Part shown: in pieces, positions 9,096 to 17,461 of the stretch
Layout of the letters: every line of letters begins with the position of its first letter
Position numbering within the stretch: position 1 is the stretch's first letter
DNA from: Phytoactinopolyspora alkaliphila
GTDB taxonomy: Bacteria; Actinomycetota; Actinomycetes; Jiangellales; Jiangellaceae
NCBI RefSeq assembly: GCF_010550695.1
Contig: NZ_JAAGOB010000001.1
Location: 372,001-436,000 of the forward strand
DNA: 64,000 nt
Reading direction: 5' to 3'
The notes under the pieces: generated by a model
Database searches by the model: none
What the model was told of the DNA's origin: nothing
The model's input: the letters and a program-made list of their open reading frames with translations, nothing else
Made by a program: the position numbers and the translations under genes

Positions 9096-9878
9096 ACCGC
9101 CGCACGAGTAGGTGACATCTGATCTGGCTTGCCCGAGGGGTGGGCCTGGAAGGATGTTGCTGTGCCCAAGCCCTATCCGAGCGAGTTCCGTGACGACGTT
9201 GTGCGCGTCGCACGGAATCGCGAGCCCGGAGTGACGATCGAGCAGATCGCTAAAGACTTCGGGGTCCACCCAATGACGTTGCAGAAGTGGATGCGTCGCG
9301 CCGATATCGACGAGGGCGTCAAGCCCGGGCAGACCCGCACTGAGTCTGCGGAGCTGCGGGAGGCGCGCAAGCGGATCCGGCTACTGGAGCAGGAGAACGA
9401 GGTGCTGCGGCGGGTGGCGGCGTATCTGTCGCAGGCGAGGCTGCCGGGAAAAGGCTCTACCCGCTCGTGACCGAGCTCGCCGAAGCAGGTGTTCCTTTGA
9501 TGGTGACGTGCCGGGTGCTCAAGCTCGCCCGCCAGCCGTACTACCGGTGGCTCAAGGACCCCATCACCACGAGTGAGGTGGTGCAGGCGTATCGCGCGAA
9601 TGCGCTATTCGACGCCCACAAGGACGACCCCGAGTTCGGACACCGGCTCCTCGCCGACGAGGCCCGCGACGCCGGCCAGCCGATGGCGGACCGCACCGCG
9701 TGGCGGATCGCATCGGCCAACGGCTGGTTCAGCGCATTCGGCAAGCCCAAGCGTGGCAAGGGACGCAGGCCCGGCCCGCCTGTCCACGACGACCTGTGTG
9801 CGGTGGTCGACGAAGACGGCAGAGTGCGGCACGTGTTCACCGCGGACGCGCTGAACCAGTTGTGGCTTGTGGACATCG
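9096..9878 (+). mobile_element. IS3-family element, copy 1, 3'-truncated
   Basis: The left end (9096-9116, ending ggtgaca) resembles both termini of the complete copy at 11831-13088. OrfA and the first part of orfB follow. Similarity to the complete copy stops at about 9878, inside orfB just after the first catalytic Asp (LWLVDI), and the right end is missing. Confidence 0.7.
9162..9470 (+). CDS. IS3 OrfA (helix-turn-helix transposase subunit), copy 1
   Basis: The HTH subunit of an IS3-type transposase. KPYPSEFRDDVVRVARNREP and IEQIAKDFGVHPMTLQKWMR form the DNA-binding fold. The following AELREARKRIRLLEQENEVL is the leucine-zipper-like coiled coil. GTG at 9162 is preceded by GGAAGG and matches the start of copy 2. 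Its end runs four bases past the orfB start, so the OrfA/OrfB junction differs slightly from copy 2. Confidence 0.85.
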   Translation: MPKPYPSEFRDDVVRVARNREPGVTIEQIAKDFGVHPMTLQKWMRRADIDEGVKPGQTRTESAELREARKRIRLLEQENEVLRRVAAYLSQARLPGKGSTRS

Positions 9879-9952
9879 AGCGCCACGAGGCGCTGTTGAA
9901 CCGAGTGGAGGTGGAAGACCTGCACCGCCGCGCTGCCGCAGCGGCGAGGTGA
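9467..9952 (+). pseudogene. IS3 OrfB (DDE transposase), truncated
   Basis: It starts MTELAEAGVPLMVTCRVL and tracks the intact copy 2 protein through PGPPVHDDLCAVV to NQLWLVDI, keeping the first catalytic Asp. The remaining 30 or so residues (ERHEALLNRVEVEDLHRRAA...) are unrelated to transposase. The second Asp and the Glu are missing, so this gene cannot encode an active enzyme. Confidence 0.8.
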
Positions 9953-10690
9953 AGCTGAGGGCAGCCTGATCCCCGGGACGGGGGCGAGGGCGGAAGCAGC
10001 CCTGACAACGACGGGACAGGCCAGTACTGCCAGATGGTCTGGGCCCGGCTAGCAAGACGGGAAGGCGTACGTGAGGAACCAACGGCTGAACGCCCCTCAA
10101 GAGAGCCTCCGGCTCGAACCTGGTGGATCTGGGCCGGTTAGCAGCGCGCACCCGCATGAGACGTCTTCGGTCGTCGTCGTGCGGGGAACTCCTTGGCTGG
10201 GTGATGTCGCCGGCCGGGAGGCCGTGGTGAATGTCTGCGGCGTAGCCACGGCGATGCTGCAGGGGCATAGTTGGGCACCGACCCCGTCGAGCGGTTCGAC
10301 GGTGAACGTGGGAACCACCGTGACGGTCCCCTCCCCGGTCAGCAGCCTGCTGCCCGGCGGGAAGGTCCGTCGCCGACCGACGTCGTCGCGGTGGGGCGGA
10401 GGACCCGTAGTAGTCCGAGGCCGGGAAAGCCGGTCACATGGCGAAGGGGTCCAGCGTGTTCGCGGCATCAACGCGTCTGCAGGAGTCCGCCTGCGAGCCA
10501 GGTTTACATCGGTATCGGCGCCCCGTGCCTGGACAAGAGCCACCGCCAATCATTCCGGAAACATCCGGCCGAGATGTGACGTCTGGAGCACAGGCTGCGC
10601 AGAGATCGCTGCTGGCCCCGTCCCTATGCCGGCCAGTTTGAGAACTGGCCGAACGGGTGAACAGAGAACTCTTGATCTCTGAGGACTCGG
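9878..10690 (+). other. Non-coding insert disrupting IS3 copy 1, possibly a group II intron 5' fragment
   Basis: About 800 bp replaces the rest of IS3 copy 1. It contains no convincing protein. Short complementary runs (for example ccccggga/cggggg at 9971-9985) suggest a structured RNA. A structured insert placed just after the first catalytic motif of a transposase is a pattern I associate with actinobacterial group II introns. I see no reverse transcriptase and no clear domain V, so the identification is weak. Confidence 0.3.
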
Positions 10691-11080
10691 TCAGACTCCT
10701 GGAGCGTGTACGTGTAGCCCGGCGTTCCCGGCTGCCTCGGCCAAACGGACGTCGTAGGTGACCAGCGCGTCGACGTCGAGCCGGATCGATGCCGCGAGGT
10801 GGAGAGCGTCGAGCGAGCGGAGGGTCTCACCGGGCAGGAGGCCCGCTTCTCGGTACAGGCTGGGCGGCAGATCGTGGATGTCGACGCGCGTAAGGATCGC
10901 GGACACATCGGCCTGAGGCAGGTTATGGCGCGTGGCGAACCGTCGCAGTTCGGTCTCCAACAGGTGGGTGGCCACGAGGTAGGTGTCAGGAGAGTCAGCC
11001 CATTCTGAGAGTGGGGCACTCTGGGACTCCTCGACCAGGAACTTCGCTGCTGCCGACGTGTCGAGGTAGTACCGGCTCAA
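10691..11080 (-). CDS. PIN-domain ribonuclease toxin (VapC-like)
   Basis: 129 residues. The start MSRYYLDTSAAAKFLVEE has the first acidic residue, ETELRRFATRH the conserved Glu, and LRSLDALHLAASIRL with VTYDVRLAEAAGNAG the remaining acidic residues of a PIN nuclease active site. Such toxins cleave tRNA or rRNA. It begins with TTG at 11080, overlapping the antitoxin stop by 4 bp (TTGA), so translation is coupled. Together with the upstream antitoxin it probably stabilises the island. Confidence 0.88.
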   Translation of the reverse strand: MSRYYLDTSAAAKFLVEESQSAPLSEWADSPDTYLVATHLLETELRRFATRHNLPQADVSAILTRVDIHDLPPSLYREAGLLPGETLRSLDALHLAASIRLDVDALVTYDVRLAEAAGNAGLHVHAPGV

Positions 11081-11331
11081 CGTTCGCCCCGGAGGTCATC
11101 CAAGGTGTCAGCGCTGGGCGTTGAGACACGATGCCTAGTCAACGAACGGAATCCACCGTGAGCAGTCGCCGCTCGATGGAGCGGGAGGTCCGGAGCCGTC
11201 TCTGTGATCGGCACCAACCGCGCGACGGGCTTGCCCCGGTTCGTGATTGTGTACGACTCGCCGGTCGCGACGGCTTGCAGTACCGCGCCGCTGTTGTTGC
11301 GGAGGTCTCGGTGGCTGACGGTTGGCTCCAT
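11077..11331 (-). CDS. Phd/YefM-family antitoxin
   Basis: 84 residues. VSHRDLRNNSGAVLQAVATG and SYTITNRGKPVARLVPI form the Phd/YefM DNA-binding N-terminus. The C-terminal part (STPSADTLDDLRGER) would wrap the toxin. It is the first gene of the toxin-antitoxin operon and is likely autoregulatory, as in other Phd-type pairs. Confidence 0.88.
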   Translation of the reverse strand: MEPTVSHRDLRNNSGAVLQAVATGESYTITNRGKPVARLVPITETAPDLPLHRAATAHGGFRSLTRHRVSTPSADTLDDLRGER

Positions 11332-11441
11332 ACCAATAGCGTAGCACCTGTAGCACGCTCCGGCTTCTCAGGCCATCCGGACGAGGGAGGTCCTCGCAAG
11401 AAACGAAACCCGTTACACTTCTTTCGAGGGAGACAGGTGTC

Positions 11442-11857
11442 ATGACTATACAGCCGCTGGAGCAGCAGACTTATCTGCCTGGCTCTGATGACGACGTCGC
11501 TGACGTGTTGAGTTTCATCAAGGCCCATGAGGAGTCCCGAGGTGCTCGTCCGGAGCCGCGGTATTTTTTTGGCCGGTCCTGCCGAAGGTGATCAGGTCGA
11601 GTTGCCTGCCACCGTGTACCGGGTGTTGCTGCAGGTTCTCGAAGCTCTGGAGGCGGGTAAGGCGGTCACGGTCGCGCCGCAGAGCTAGCTCCTTACCACT
11701 CAGCAGGCTGCTGATCTGCTCGGTGTGAGTCGGCCGACTGTGGTGAAGCTTATTGATGACGGTGAGTTGCCTGCGGAGACTCCAGGGACCCGTCGGCGCC
11801 TGATCAAGCTGGACGACGTCCTCGCCGGGTCTGCTGCACGGATAGGTGACATCTGAT
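11442..11857 (+). pseudogene. Helix-turn-helix (excisionase/antitoxin-like) gene, frameshifted and with a stop
   Basis: ATG 11442 reads MTIQPLEQQTYLPGSDDDVA, then LSFIKAHEESRGARPEPRYF. The frame shifts at the T-run at 11563-11569 and continues PAEGDQVELPATVYRVLLQV and AVTVAPQS. After an in-frame TAG at about 11686 comes [40 protein letters not shown] and [10 protein letters not shown]. That is a MerR/excisionase-type HTH found in antitoxin-like proteins with this N-terminal arm. The 3' end runs into the IS3 terminus. The 7-T run is a plausible slippage site. Confidence 0.7.
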
Positions 11858-11895
11858 CTGTGGCGCTGGGAGGCGTCACTGGAAGGATGTGTACC

Positions 11896-12189
11896 GTGCC
11901 TAAGCCTCATCCCAAGGAGTTTCGCGACGACGTCGTGAACGTTGCTCGCCGCCGTGAGCCGGGGCAGACGATCAAGCAGATCGCGGCCGACTTCGGTATC
12001 GCCGAGTCCTGTCTACGCAACTGGATGCGTCAGGCCGACGTCGAGGACGGGCTCAAGCCCGGCACCACGGCCGCGGAGAACGCCGAGTTGCGGGAAGCCA
12101 AGAAGCGGATCCGGTTGCTGGAGCAGGAGAACGAGGTCCTGCGTCGTGCAGCGGCATACCTGTCGCAGGCGAACCTGCCGGGAAAATGA
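11896..12189 (+). CDS. IS3 OrfA, copy 2
   Basis: The HTH subunit. KPHPKEFRDDVVNVARRREP and IKQIAADFGIAESCLRNWMR bind DNA, and AELREAKKRIRLLEQENEVL is the coiled coil. GTG 11896 has GGAAGG 8 bp upstream, as in copy 1; ATG 11887 is possible. It ends in GGGAAAATGATG, where the orfB start overlaps the orfA stop. The A-rich run fits the programmed -1 frameshift that makes OrfAB in this family. Confidence 0.88.
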   Translation: MPKPHPKEFRDDVVNVARRREPGQTIKQIAADFGIAESCLRNWMRQADVEDGLKPGTTAAENAELREAKKRIRLLEQENEVLRRAAAYLSQANLPGK

Positions 12190-13061
12190 TGTACCCGCTC
12201 GTCCGTGAGCTGGCCGCCGACGGAATCCCTGTGACGGTGACGTGCCGGGTGCTCGACCTCGCTCGCCAGCCCTACTACCGCTGGCTGGACAACCCGGTCA
12301 CTGACGCCGAGCTCACCGAGGCATACCTGGCCAACGCACTGTTCGATGCCCACCGCGACGACCCGGAGTTCGGCTACCGCTATCTCGCCGACGAAGCCAA
12401 GCACGCCGGCTACTCGGCGTGTGACCGGACGATGTGGCGGGTCTGCTCGAGCAATGGCTGGTGGAGTGCGTTCGGGAAGAAGCGCGGGAAGAACGGCAAG
12501 AAGCCCGGTCCGCCGGTCCACGACGACTTGGTCCAGCGGAACTTCACCGCCGGCGCTCCAAACGCGTTGTGGTTGGCCGACATCACCGAACACAAGACCG
12601 GTGAGGGCAAGCTCTACCTGTGTTCGATCAAGGACGTCTACTCCAACCGGATCGTGGGCTACTCCATCAGCGACCGAATGAAGTCCCGTCTCGCCGTCGA
12701 CGCCCTGGCTAGCGCCGTCGCCCGCCGCGGTGAGGTGGCCGGCTGCGTGGTCCACACCGACCGAGGATCGCAGTTCCGGTCCAGCAGATTCGTCCGTGCC
12801 CTGCACCGTCACGACATGGTCGGCTCGATGGGCAAGGTCGGCGCGGCCGGCGACAACGCTGCCATGGAGAGCTTCTTCGCCCTGCTGCAGAACAACGTCC
12901 TGGACCGCCGCACGTGGGCCACCCGCCAAGAGCTACGGATCGCGATAGTGACTTGGATCGAGCGGACCTATCACCGACGCCGCAGGCAGGCAGCCCTCGG
13001 CCGGTTGACCCCCATCGAGTACGAGACCATCATGACCACACCTGTCACTCAGGCAGCCTGA
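12186..13061 (+). CDS. IS3 OrfB (DDE transposase), copy 2
   Basis: A 291-residue retroviral-integrase-fold transposase. The DDE residues are visible in NALWLADITEH, VVHTDRGSQF and GDNAAMESFFALLQ. The C-terminus TYHRRRRQAALGRLTPIEYE is the family hallmark. It overlaps orfA by 4 bp. All catalytic residues are intact, unlike copy 1. Confidence 0.92.
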   Translation: MMYPLVRELAADGIPVTVTCRVLDLARQPYYRWLDNPVTDAELTEAYLANALFDAHRDDPEFGYRYLADEAKHAGYSACDRTMWRVCSSNGWWSAFGKKRGKNGKKPGPPVHDDLVQRNFTAGAPNALWLADITEHKTGEGKLYLCSIKDVYSNRIVGYSISDRMKSRLAVDALASAVARRGEVAGCVVHTDRGSQFRSSRFVRALHRHDMVGSMGKVGAAGDNAAMESFFALLQNNVLDRRTWATRQELRIAIVTWIERTYHRRRRQAALGRLTPIEYETIMTTPVTQAA

Positions 13062-13132
13062 CCGACCTGTCACCAGATCGTGCAGCAGTCCCCGCGGCGT
13101 GTCGTCCAACGGAGACGCGACAAAGCTGCGGG

Positions 13133-13582
13133 TCAGGCGGTTAGGCCGAGCACCGTCTGCGTGTGGTACCTGGTCAAGTCCCCCCTCGGACACGCCCAAA
13201 CCCCCCACGCGGGGTCAATATCCACTTTGACCTGGCGCGGGGTTGGTGTGAATGTGAGACGAATGGCGAGCGCATCGTAGAGTTCCGCTCGCTCTTCCAT
13301 CGTGGCGCTAGCCAGGGCCTGGACTGCGCCGCCCACTTCCTGAATCAGTTTCTCGATCTGTTGTTCACTGAGGCGAGTCCGAGCCGTGAGATGTTGGAGT
13401 TCTGCCGCGGCTTCGTCGCGTTCGAGAGAGCGTTGGGCGCGTTTCTGCGCCAGGGCGGCGGACAGCGGCCGCATTGGCCGCGCTGCTGACGGGGGCGTAT
13501 CGACCGGCGGCCGGTGAACGCGTCGCCGTGGTGCTGTGCGACGCGAACACCGACCCGTCGGACGTGGTTTGAGCAACGGCAC
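13133..13582 (-). pseudogene. 3' remnant of a large serine recombinase
   Basis: Reading leftwards from about 13490, the peptide has the coiled-coil pattern AAAELQHLTARTRLSEQQIE and then VQALASATMEERAELYDALA, followed by IRLTFTPTPRQVKVDIDPAW. This is the C-terminal end of actinobacterial large serine recombinases. The catalytic N-terminal domain and zinc ribbon are missing. The last residues (ACPRGD...) come from the att-like repeat, so an ancestral form probably ended inside the antisense of the tRNA gene. Confidence 0.65.
13174..13193 (+). repeat. Att-like direct repeat, right copy
   Basis: An exact 20-bp repeat of the 3' end of tRNA-Leu (4124-4143), same orientation; the base on each side differs. 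It marks the right limit of the IS-rich region and lies inside the apparent 3' end of the recombinase remnant. Confidence 0.75.
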
Positions 13583-13617
13583 TCCCGTGCCGTGCGACGT
13601 TCGGTCAGTGTGAGCTG

Positions 13618-16209
13618 TCAGGCGAGACCAGGATCGATCCGCAGCAGTTTGGTGGAGGTGTAGGACAGGTAAAGGTGCCCGTAGGCATCACTGGTGATAC
13701 CTGGCCCGACCCGTCCCTGCATCAGGATCTCGAGGTTGCCGTCTGCGGTACCCTCGGCGAGCGTCTCCGCTGGATCGAAGCCGAAGACGCGTCCGCCCAC
13801 GTTCCCGTAGATCCTCCCGTCGACGTTGAGCGTCATCTCCCCGTAGTTGCCGGCGATGCGGTCACCGGGTTTCCAGTCGGGGAAGACATGCTCGCTGTGC
13901 ACCCACTCCTCGGTGTCCGGGGCGATGGCGAGCAACCAGCCCTCCGCATAGAACCAGACGGTACCGTCCGGAGCCGTCGCCGCGGCGTTCACGGATCGGG
14001 TGCCCTCGATGGGCCACTGGATGGTCCGCGCTTCTTCGGTCTCCTCGTCGAAGATCAGGAGTTCGGCTTGGTCGTCGATGGGGGTGCCGTCGTAGCCGAA
14101 GAAGATGTTGCCGCCGCCGAACACCTTGCTGCCGCTGGCCGCAATGGTGTTGATCGATTGATGCCCCACGACGTCGAGCGTGGTGCATTCGCCCGTCTCG
14201 GTGTCGAGCCAGCCGAAGGCGCCCCGGTCGTGGCCGTACTCCGCCTGGGAACCGTAGTAGACACGGTCGCCGTGCCCCAGTAGCCCGTACGGCCGGTTCT
14301 GCTGGAAACCGATCTCGCAATCGACGCGCGGTGCCTGACCTGAAGCGACCTCGTCCGCGATGAACGATTCGATGTGACCGTACGGATACCGTCCCTGGTA
14401 GACACGGCCGTCATGGCTGATCATGGCTTCCGCCTGGCCACCGAGCGTGTAAGTCACCTGCTCGTCGTCTCGCATCGGCGTGTATCCGCCCAGACCCCCG
14501 ATGAGGTATCCCGCCGACCAGATAGTGCCTTCGGGCCCCGCGGCGACGTTGTTGATGCGGGTCGACACGTGGGGGATTCCGTCGACGACGGTCCGCTCGA
14601 GCGTCCCTGTCTCGATGTTGTATTTCACCAGGATTCCGCCGGAGTTCCAGCCGACCAGCGTGGTCCCCGGCCAGTCGGGATCGTCCAGTTCCACGGCCTC
14701 CCAGCGCCGGGAGAAGATCCCTGTGTCCGAGTCCGGCACGCTGACCTCTTCGCCGGTGTGGACGTCGAACGCATAGAGCGGTTGCCCTGGTTCATTGGCC
14801 TTCGAGTAGTAGATCTTGCCGTCCACCACCGGCGAGGAGCCGTTGTAGATCACGGCCTCGATCTCGGCGATCACCTCGGCCTGCAGTTCACCGTCGGAGT
14901 CCCGGCTTACATCGAGGACGACGAGCGAGTCGTTGCCGAGGCTGCTGCTGTCGCCGGTCCAGGCCATCACGTAGCCGTCCCCGGCCGTGATGCCGTAGAC
15001 CCACGTGGCTTCCTGCAGCTCCGGGCTGAATAGGCCGGTCAGATCCTTGCATCTGGGTTCGCCTTCGGTGGAGCAGCCGATGAGGTGTGCGTTGGTTCCG
15101 GTTCCGGTGAAGATTGTCTTGGTCTGTTCTTCGTAAGCCACCGCACGGCTGTAATTCGCGTCCGTCACCAGCGGGTTCGGGCCGAGCGTGCCGAGGTAGC
15201 CATCGTCCTCGGAGAACTTGTACAACGCCGCGCCAGCGAATCCGTCCGTCGGTTCACCCCATCCGCCGCCGTAAGCGATGCCGTCATCATCGAAGTCCAT
15301 GTCGTACATGAAGCCCCACGACTGGATCGGCGGCCGGCCGGCGTTGGTGGCTTCGTCATCGCCCGGGGTGTAGAGCCACAGGTCGGGCGCGCCGTAGGTG
15401 CCGATGTAGACCGTCTTGGTAACGGGATTCTGCCGGATTCCCCAGGCTCCGGTCGCGCCAGGGAGCCGAACGTTTCTCACGACTTCGCCGGTGATGATGT
15501 CGGTGACGGTCAAGATCGCCGGATCGTGTTCCGAGCCCGTAGCCATCGCATACGTGACGTGACGCCCGTTCTCGTCGACGCCTGCGGCCATACCCAGGTA
15601 AGACGCCTGCCTGGTGATCTGCGGCGGCAGGACGGTGAACGGTGCTGTGATCACCACGTCGTCGAATTCCGCAGGCCCTCGTGCGCCCACCTCTACGGCT
15701 ACATGCGTGGCGCCGGCCGGTGCCTCGTCACGTACTTCGACGATCCCCGAGCCGTGTTTTCTGGAGCCGTAGGAGGTGTCGATCACTGCGCCGTCATCAT
15801 CCACCCACTGGAACCCGACCGAGGCCTGAGTTTCGGTCCGGACGTGCGCGAACGCCGCGTAGGTTTCCCCGGCTTCGATCTGCACCGGTGTGCTGGCCGC
15901 GCCCATGTTCACGCACGGCGGTTCTCCGCTGACCTGGAGGGACTGGTCGCCCTGGCTGGACCAGTCCGTCGAGATGCTGAGCGAGTCAGTACACGGCCCG
16001 GGTGGCTCCTCGCCGCGACCGTTCGTCGCGGTCCATCCTGAGAGACCGTCTTCGAATCCGTGATTCTCCAGGAGGAGATCGCCGTCGTGAAGTTCTGGAG
16101 GAGGCGGCACATCCGGTTGTGCTTGTGCCGGCTCGTGCAGGGCTGCGACTGAACTTACGGTCAGGGCCGAAATGGCCAAAACGCCGGTCAAGTACCGCGT
16201 GCGACTCAT
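13618..16209 (-). CDS. Secreted beta-propeller protein with N-terminal carbohydrate-binding-like domain
   Basis: About 863 residues with a Sec signal peptide (YLTGVLAISALTVSSVAALH, cleavage near AQAQ). Residues 45-190 form a jelly-roll-like domain (ENHGFEDGLSGWTATN, then EAGETYAAFAHVRTE), as in CBM4/9-type modules. The rest is a string of beta-propeller blades with motifs such as GAWGIRQNPVTKTVYIGTYG and VAAGPEGTIWSAGYLIGGLG. No catalytic motif was recognised. It shares an upstream motif with the PL8 lyase gene at 20388-23369. Its role is probably binding or processing an extracellular polysaccharide. ATG 16209 is preferred over GTG 16212. Confidence 0.75.
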   Translation of the reverse strand: MSRTRYLTGVLAISALTVSSVAALHEPAQAQPDVPPPPELHDGDLLLENHGFEDGLSGWTATNGRGEEPPGPCTDSLSISTDWSSQGDQSLQVSGEPPCVNMGAASTPVQIEAGETYAAFAHVRTETQASVGFQWVDDDGAVIDTSYGSRKHGSGIVEVRDEAPAGATHVAVEVGARGPAEFDDVVITAPFTVLPPQITRQASYLGMAAGVDENGRHVTYAMATGSEHDPAILTVTDIITGEVVRNVRLPGATGAWGIRQNPVTKTVYIGTYGAPDLWLYTPGDDEATNAGRPPIQSWGFMYDMDFDDDGIAYGGGWGEPTDGFAGAALYKFSEDDGYLGTLGPNPLVTDANYSRAVAYEEQTKTIFTGTGTNAHLIGCSTEGEPRCKDLTGLFSPELQEATWVYGITAGDGYVMAWTGDSSSLGNDSLVVLDVSRDSDGELQAEVIAEIEAVIYNGSSPVVDGKIYYSKANEPGQPLYAFDVHTGEEVSVPDSDTGIFSRRWEAVELDDPDWPGTTLVGWNSGGILVKYNIETGTLERTVVDGIPHVSTRINNVAAGPEGTIWSAGYLIGGLGGYTPMRDDEQVTYTLGGQAEAMISHDGRVYQGRYPYGHIESFIADEVASGQAPRVDCEIGFQQNRPYGLLGHGDRVYYGSQAEYGHDRGAFGWLDTETGECTTLDVVGHQSINTIAASGSKVFGGGNIFFGYDGTPIDDQAELLIFDEETEEARTIQWPIEGTRSVNAAATAPDGTVWFYAEGWLLAIAPDTEEWVHSEHVFPDWKPGDRIAGNYGEMTLNVDGRIYGNVGGRVFGFDPAETLAEGTADGNLEILMQGRVGPGITSDAYGHLYLSYTSTKLLRIDPGLA

Positions 16210-16255
16210 CACTGCTGCCTCGCTCTCCGAGTGGGCGAATTACGACGAACGCATA

Positions 16256-16298
16256 TTGCGAGTAATGCATGACGTTATTGCCGGAGCCGAGGCATGTC
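16256..16298 (-). promoter_or_regulatory. Promoter and shared motif upstream of the propeller gene
   Basis: On the minus strand there is a TTGACA -35 (plus-strand tgtcaa at 16295-16300) and TAACGT at 17 bp spacing. Overlapping downstream is the plus-strand motif TTGC-N4-AATGCATGACG (16256-16274). The same TTGC-N4-AATGCAyGACG and tgtcaa arrangement is found upstream of the PL8 gene. Confidence 0.55.
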
Positions 16299-16870
16299 AA
16301 CGGTGCGGACGCATCGGCGCCTCGATGTCAACCGTGCCGGTACACCGACACGTCGAGCGGGAGTCAGCGGTGAACTCGCCGCCTGACCAGTCCGCATGCC
16401 TGCTCCCCAGCTCGAATCCGGCGAGCTGCCCCATCAGGTCGAGCTCTGCGGGCCAGATGTAGCGGTGCGGACTGCGAGAGAGCCTCGCCTGCTTGCCGTC
16501 GCCGAAGGTGAAGTGATGCGAGACGAGATACTGCTGAAAGACGTCGTAGGTGTCCAAGCCGATGTAGCCGGATTCGTAGTGCCATACGGTGGCCTGCTGC
16601 CCAGGCGACAGGATACGCAGGTGCGGGACGCCCAGCTCGATGACGAAACGGCCACCGGGAGTGAGGTGCCGCGCCGCGGCCTGAAAGCATGCAACCTGCT
16701 CGGCCTGCGTCAGTAGATTCGAGATCGTGTTGTAGACCAGGTACACCAGCGAATACTCGCCAGGGGCACGGGTCGTGGCCATGTCGCCGACCACGGGGAT
16801 CGTGGCGCATCTGGTCCAGGTTGCGTGAACAGCCAGCACAGCGGGCGACACGCCGAAGCAGTTGTTCGGT
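16297..16870 (-). pseudogene. Class I SAM methyltransferase, degraded
   Basis: The surviving part reads IPVVGDMATTRAPGEYSLVY and LVYNTISNLLTQAEQVACF, then ARHLTPGGRFVIELGVPHLR, ending near GGEFTADSRS. It represents the second half of a Rossmann-fold methyltransferase. The N-terminal SAM-binding glycine motif is absent. At the 3' end a one-base loss destroys the expected TADSRSHVSVYR ending, which is readable in the next frame. It was inactivated at both ends. Confidence 0.6.
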
Positions 16871-16994
16871 CATCGCCAATAGTGCGGGCTCATTGAGCAG
16901 ACCTGTCTGCGGACCACGGCTGTTCTCGCCTTTTGCGCCGGGCGATGTCGGTGAGCCGCGTCAGCGCGGACCCGGTGTAGTTCGCATAACTGCT

Positions 16995-17060
16995 GACGCG
17001 CGTTTTGACATGCTCCGCCAGTACGTCCCGAAGGGCACCGACCTCTCCGGGTGGGGAGAC
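16995..17060 (+). pseudogene. Tiny IS30-type transposase relic
   Basis: The peptide FDMLRQYVPKGTDLS matches the strongly conserved NGLLRQYFPKGTDLS motif of IS30 transposases. Only about 20 codons are recognisable. It sits between the methyltransferase relic and the RTX/M91 gene set. Confidence 0.5.
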
Positions 17061-17123
17061 GCAAGCAGTACTATCAGCTCAGACGATCAAGAAACGGCTG
17101 CACGAGGCACAGGTGATGAGGGC

Positions 17124-17417
17124 ATGAGCAAGGTAAAGGGCAACCCAGAGACGCTCAACGACGTGGGTAACCGGATGCTCACCTCCTCGCGCGACCTCAC
17201 TGGCTCCGGTGCTGCCGTGGGCGAGCAAGGCACCTTCGACCGCGCGTCTCTTGGCCAGGCGACCGTCGGAGTGATGATCCACGAAAGCTACGATGTCGCT
17301 GTGTACTCCTGCGCCCGACTGGTGGAGAACCTCTGCGCAGTCCTCGAGTCCGACGGCGAGCACCTCCAGCGCGCCTCCCGTGACATCGACGAGGTCATGA
17401 ACCGTACCGAGCCGTGA
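17124..17417 (+). CDS. Small helical WXG100/EspC-like protein
   Basis: 97 residues predicted to be almost all helix in two segments (NPETLNDVGNRMLTSSRDLT and ESYDVAVYSCARLVENLCAV), without a signal peptide. Size and pattern resemble ESX secretion-associated EspC/WXG100-like proteins, which form dimers and travel with or chaperone type VII substrates. ATG 17124 follows a GAGGG. It is the first gene of a set with a lipoprotein (44 bp downstream) and an RTX/M91 protease. The family assignment is an inference from size and helix pattern. Confidence 0.65.
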   Translation: MSKVKGNPETLNDVGNRMLTSSRDLTGSGAAVGEQGTFDRASLGQATVGVMIHESYDVAVYSCARLVENLCAVLESDGEHLQRASRDIDEVMNRTEP

Positions 17418-17461
17418 CGCGTCGAAGGGACATCCACTATGCGCCAGCGAGAGGACCGGCG

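Larger units (their letters stand above)
11831..13088 (+). mobile_element. IS3-family insertion sequence, complete copy
   Basis: About 1258 bp. The terminal inverted repeats are at 11831-11851 (ctgctgcacg...ggtgaca) and 13068-13088 and match at 17 of 21 positions. They enclose overlapping orfA and orfB. No convincing 3-bp target duplication is seen at these boundaries. The copy looks potentially active. Confidence 0.75.

Noticed and set aside
13195..13215. CCCCCCACGCGGGG hairpin just right of the att copy
   Set aside because: Too short and GC-rich by chance; no associated transcript end that I can identify.
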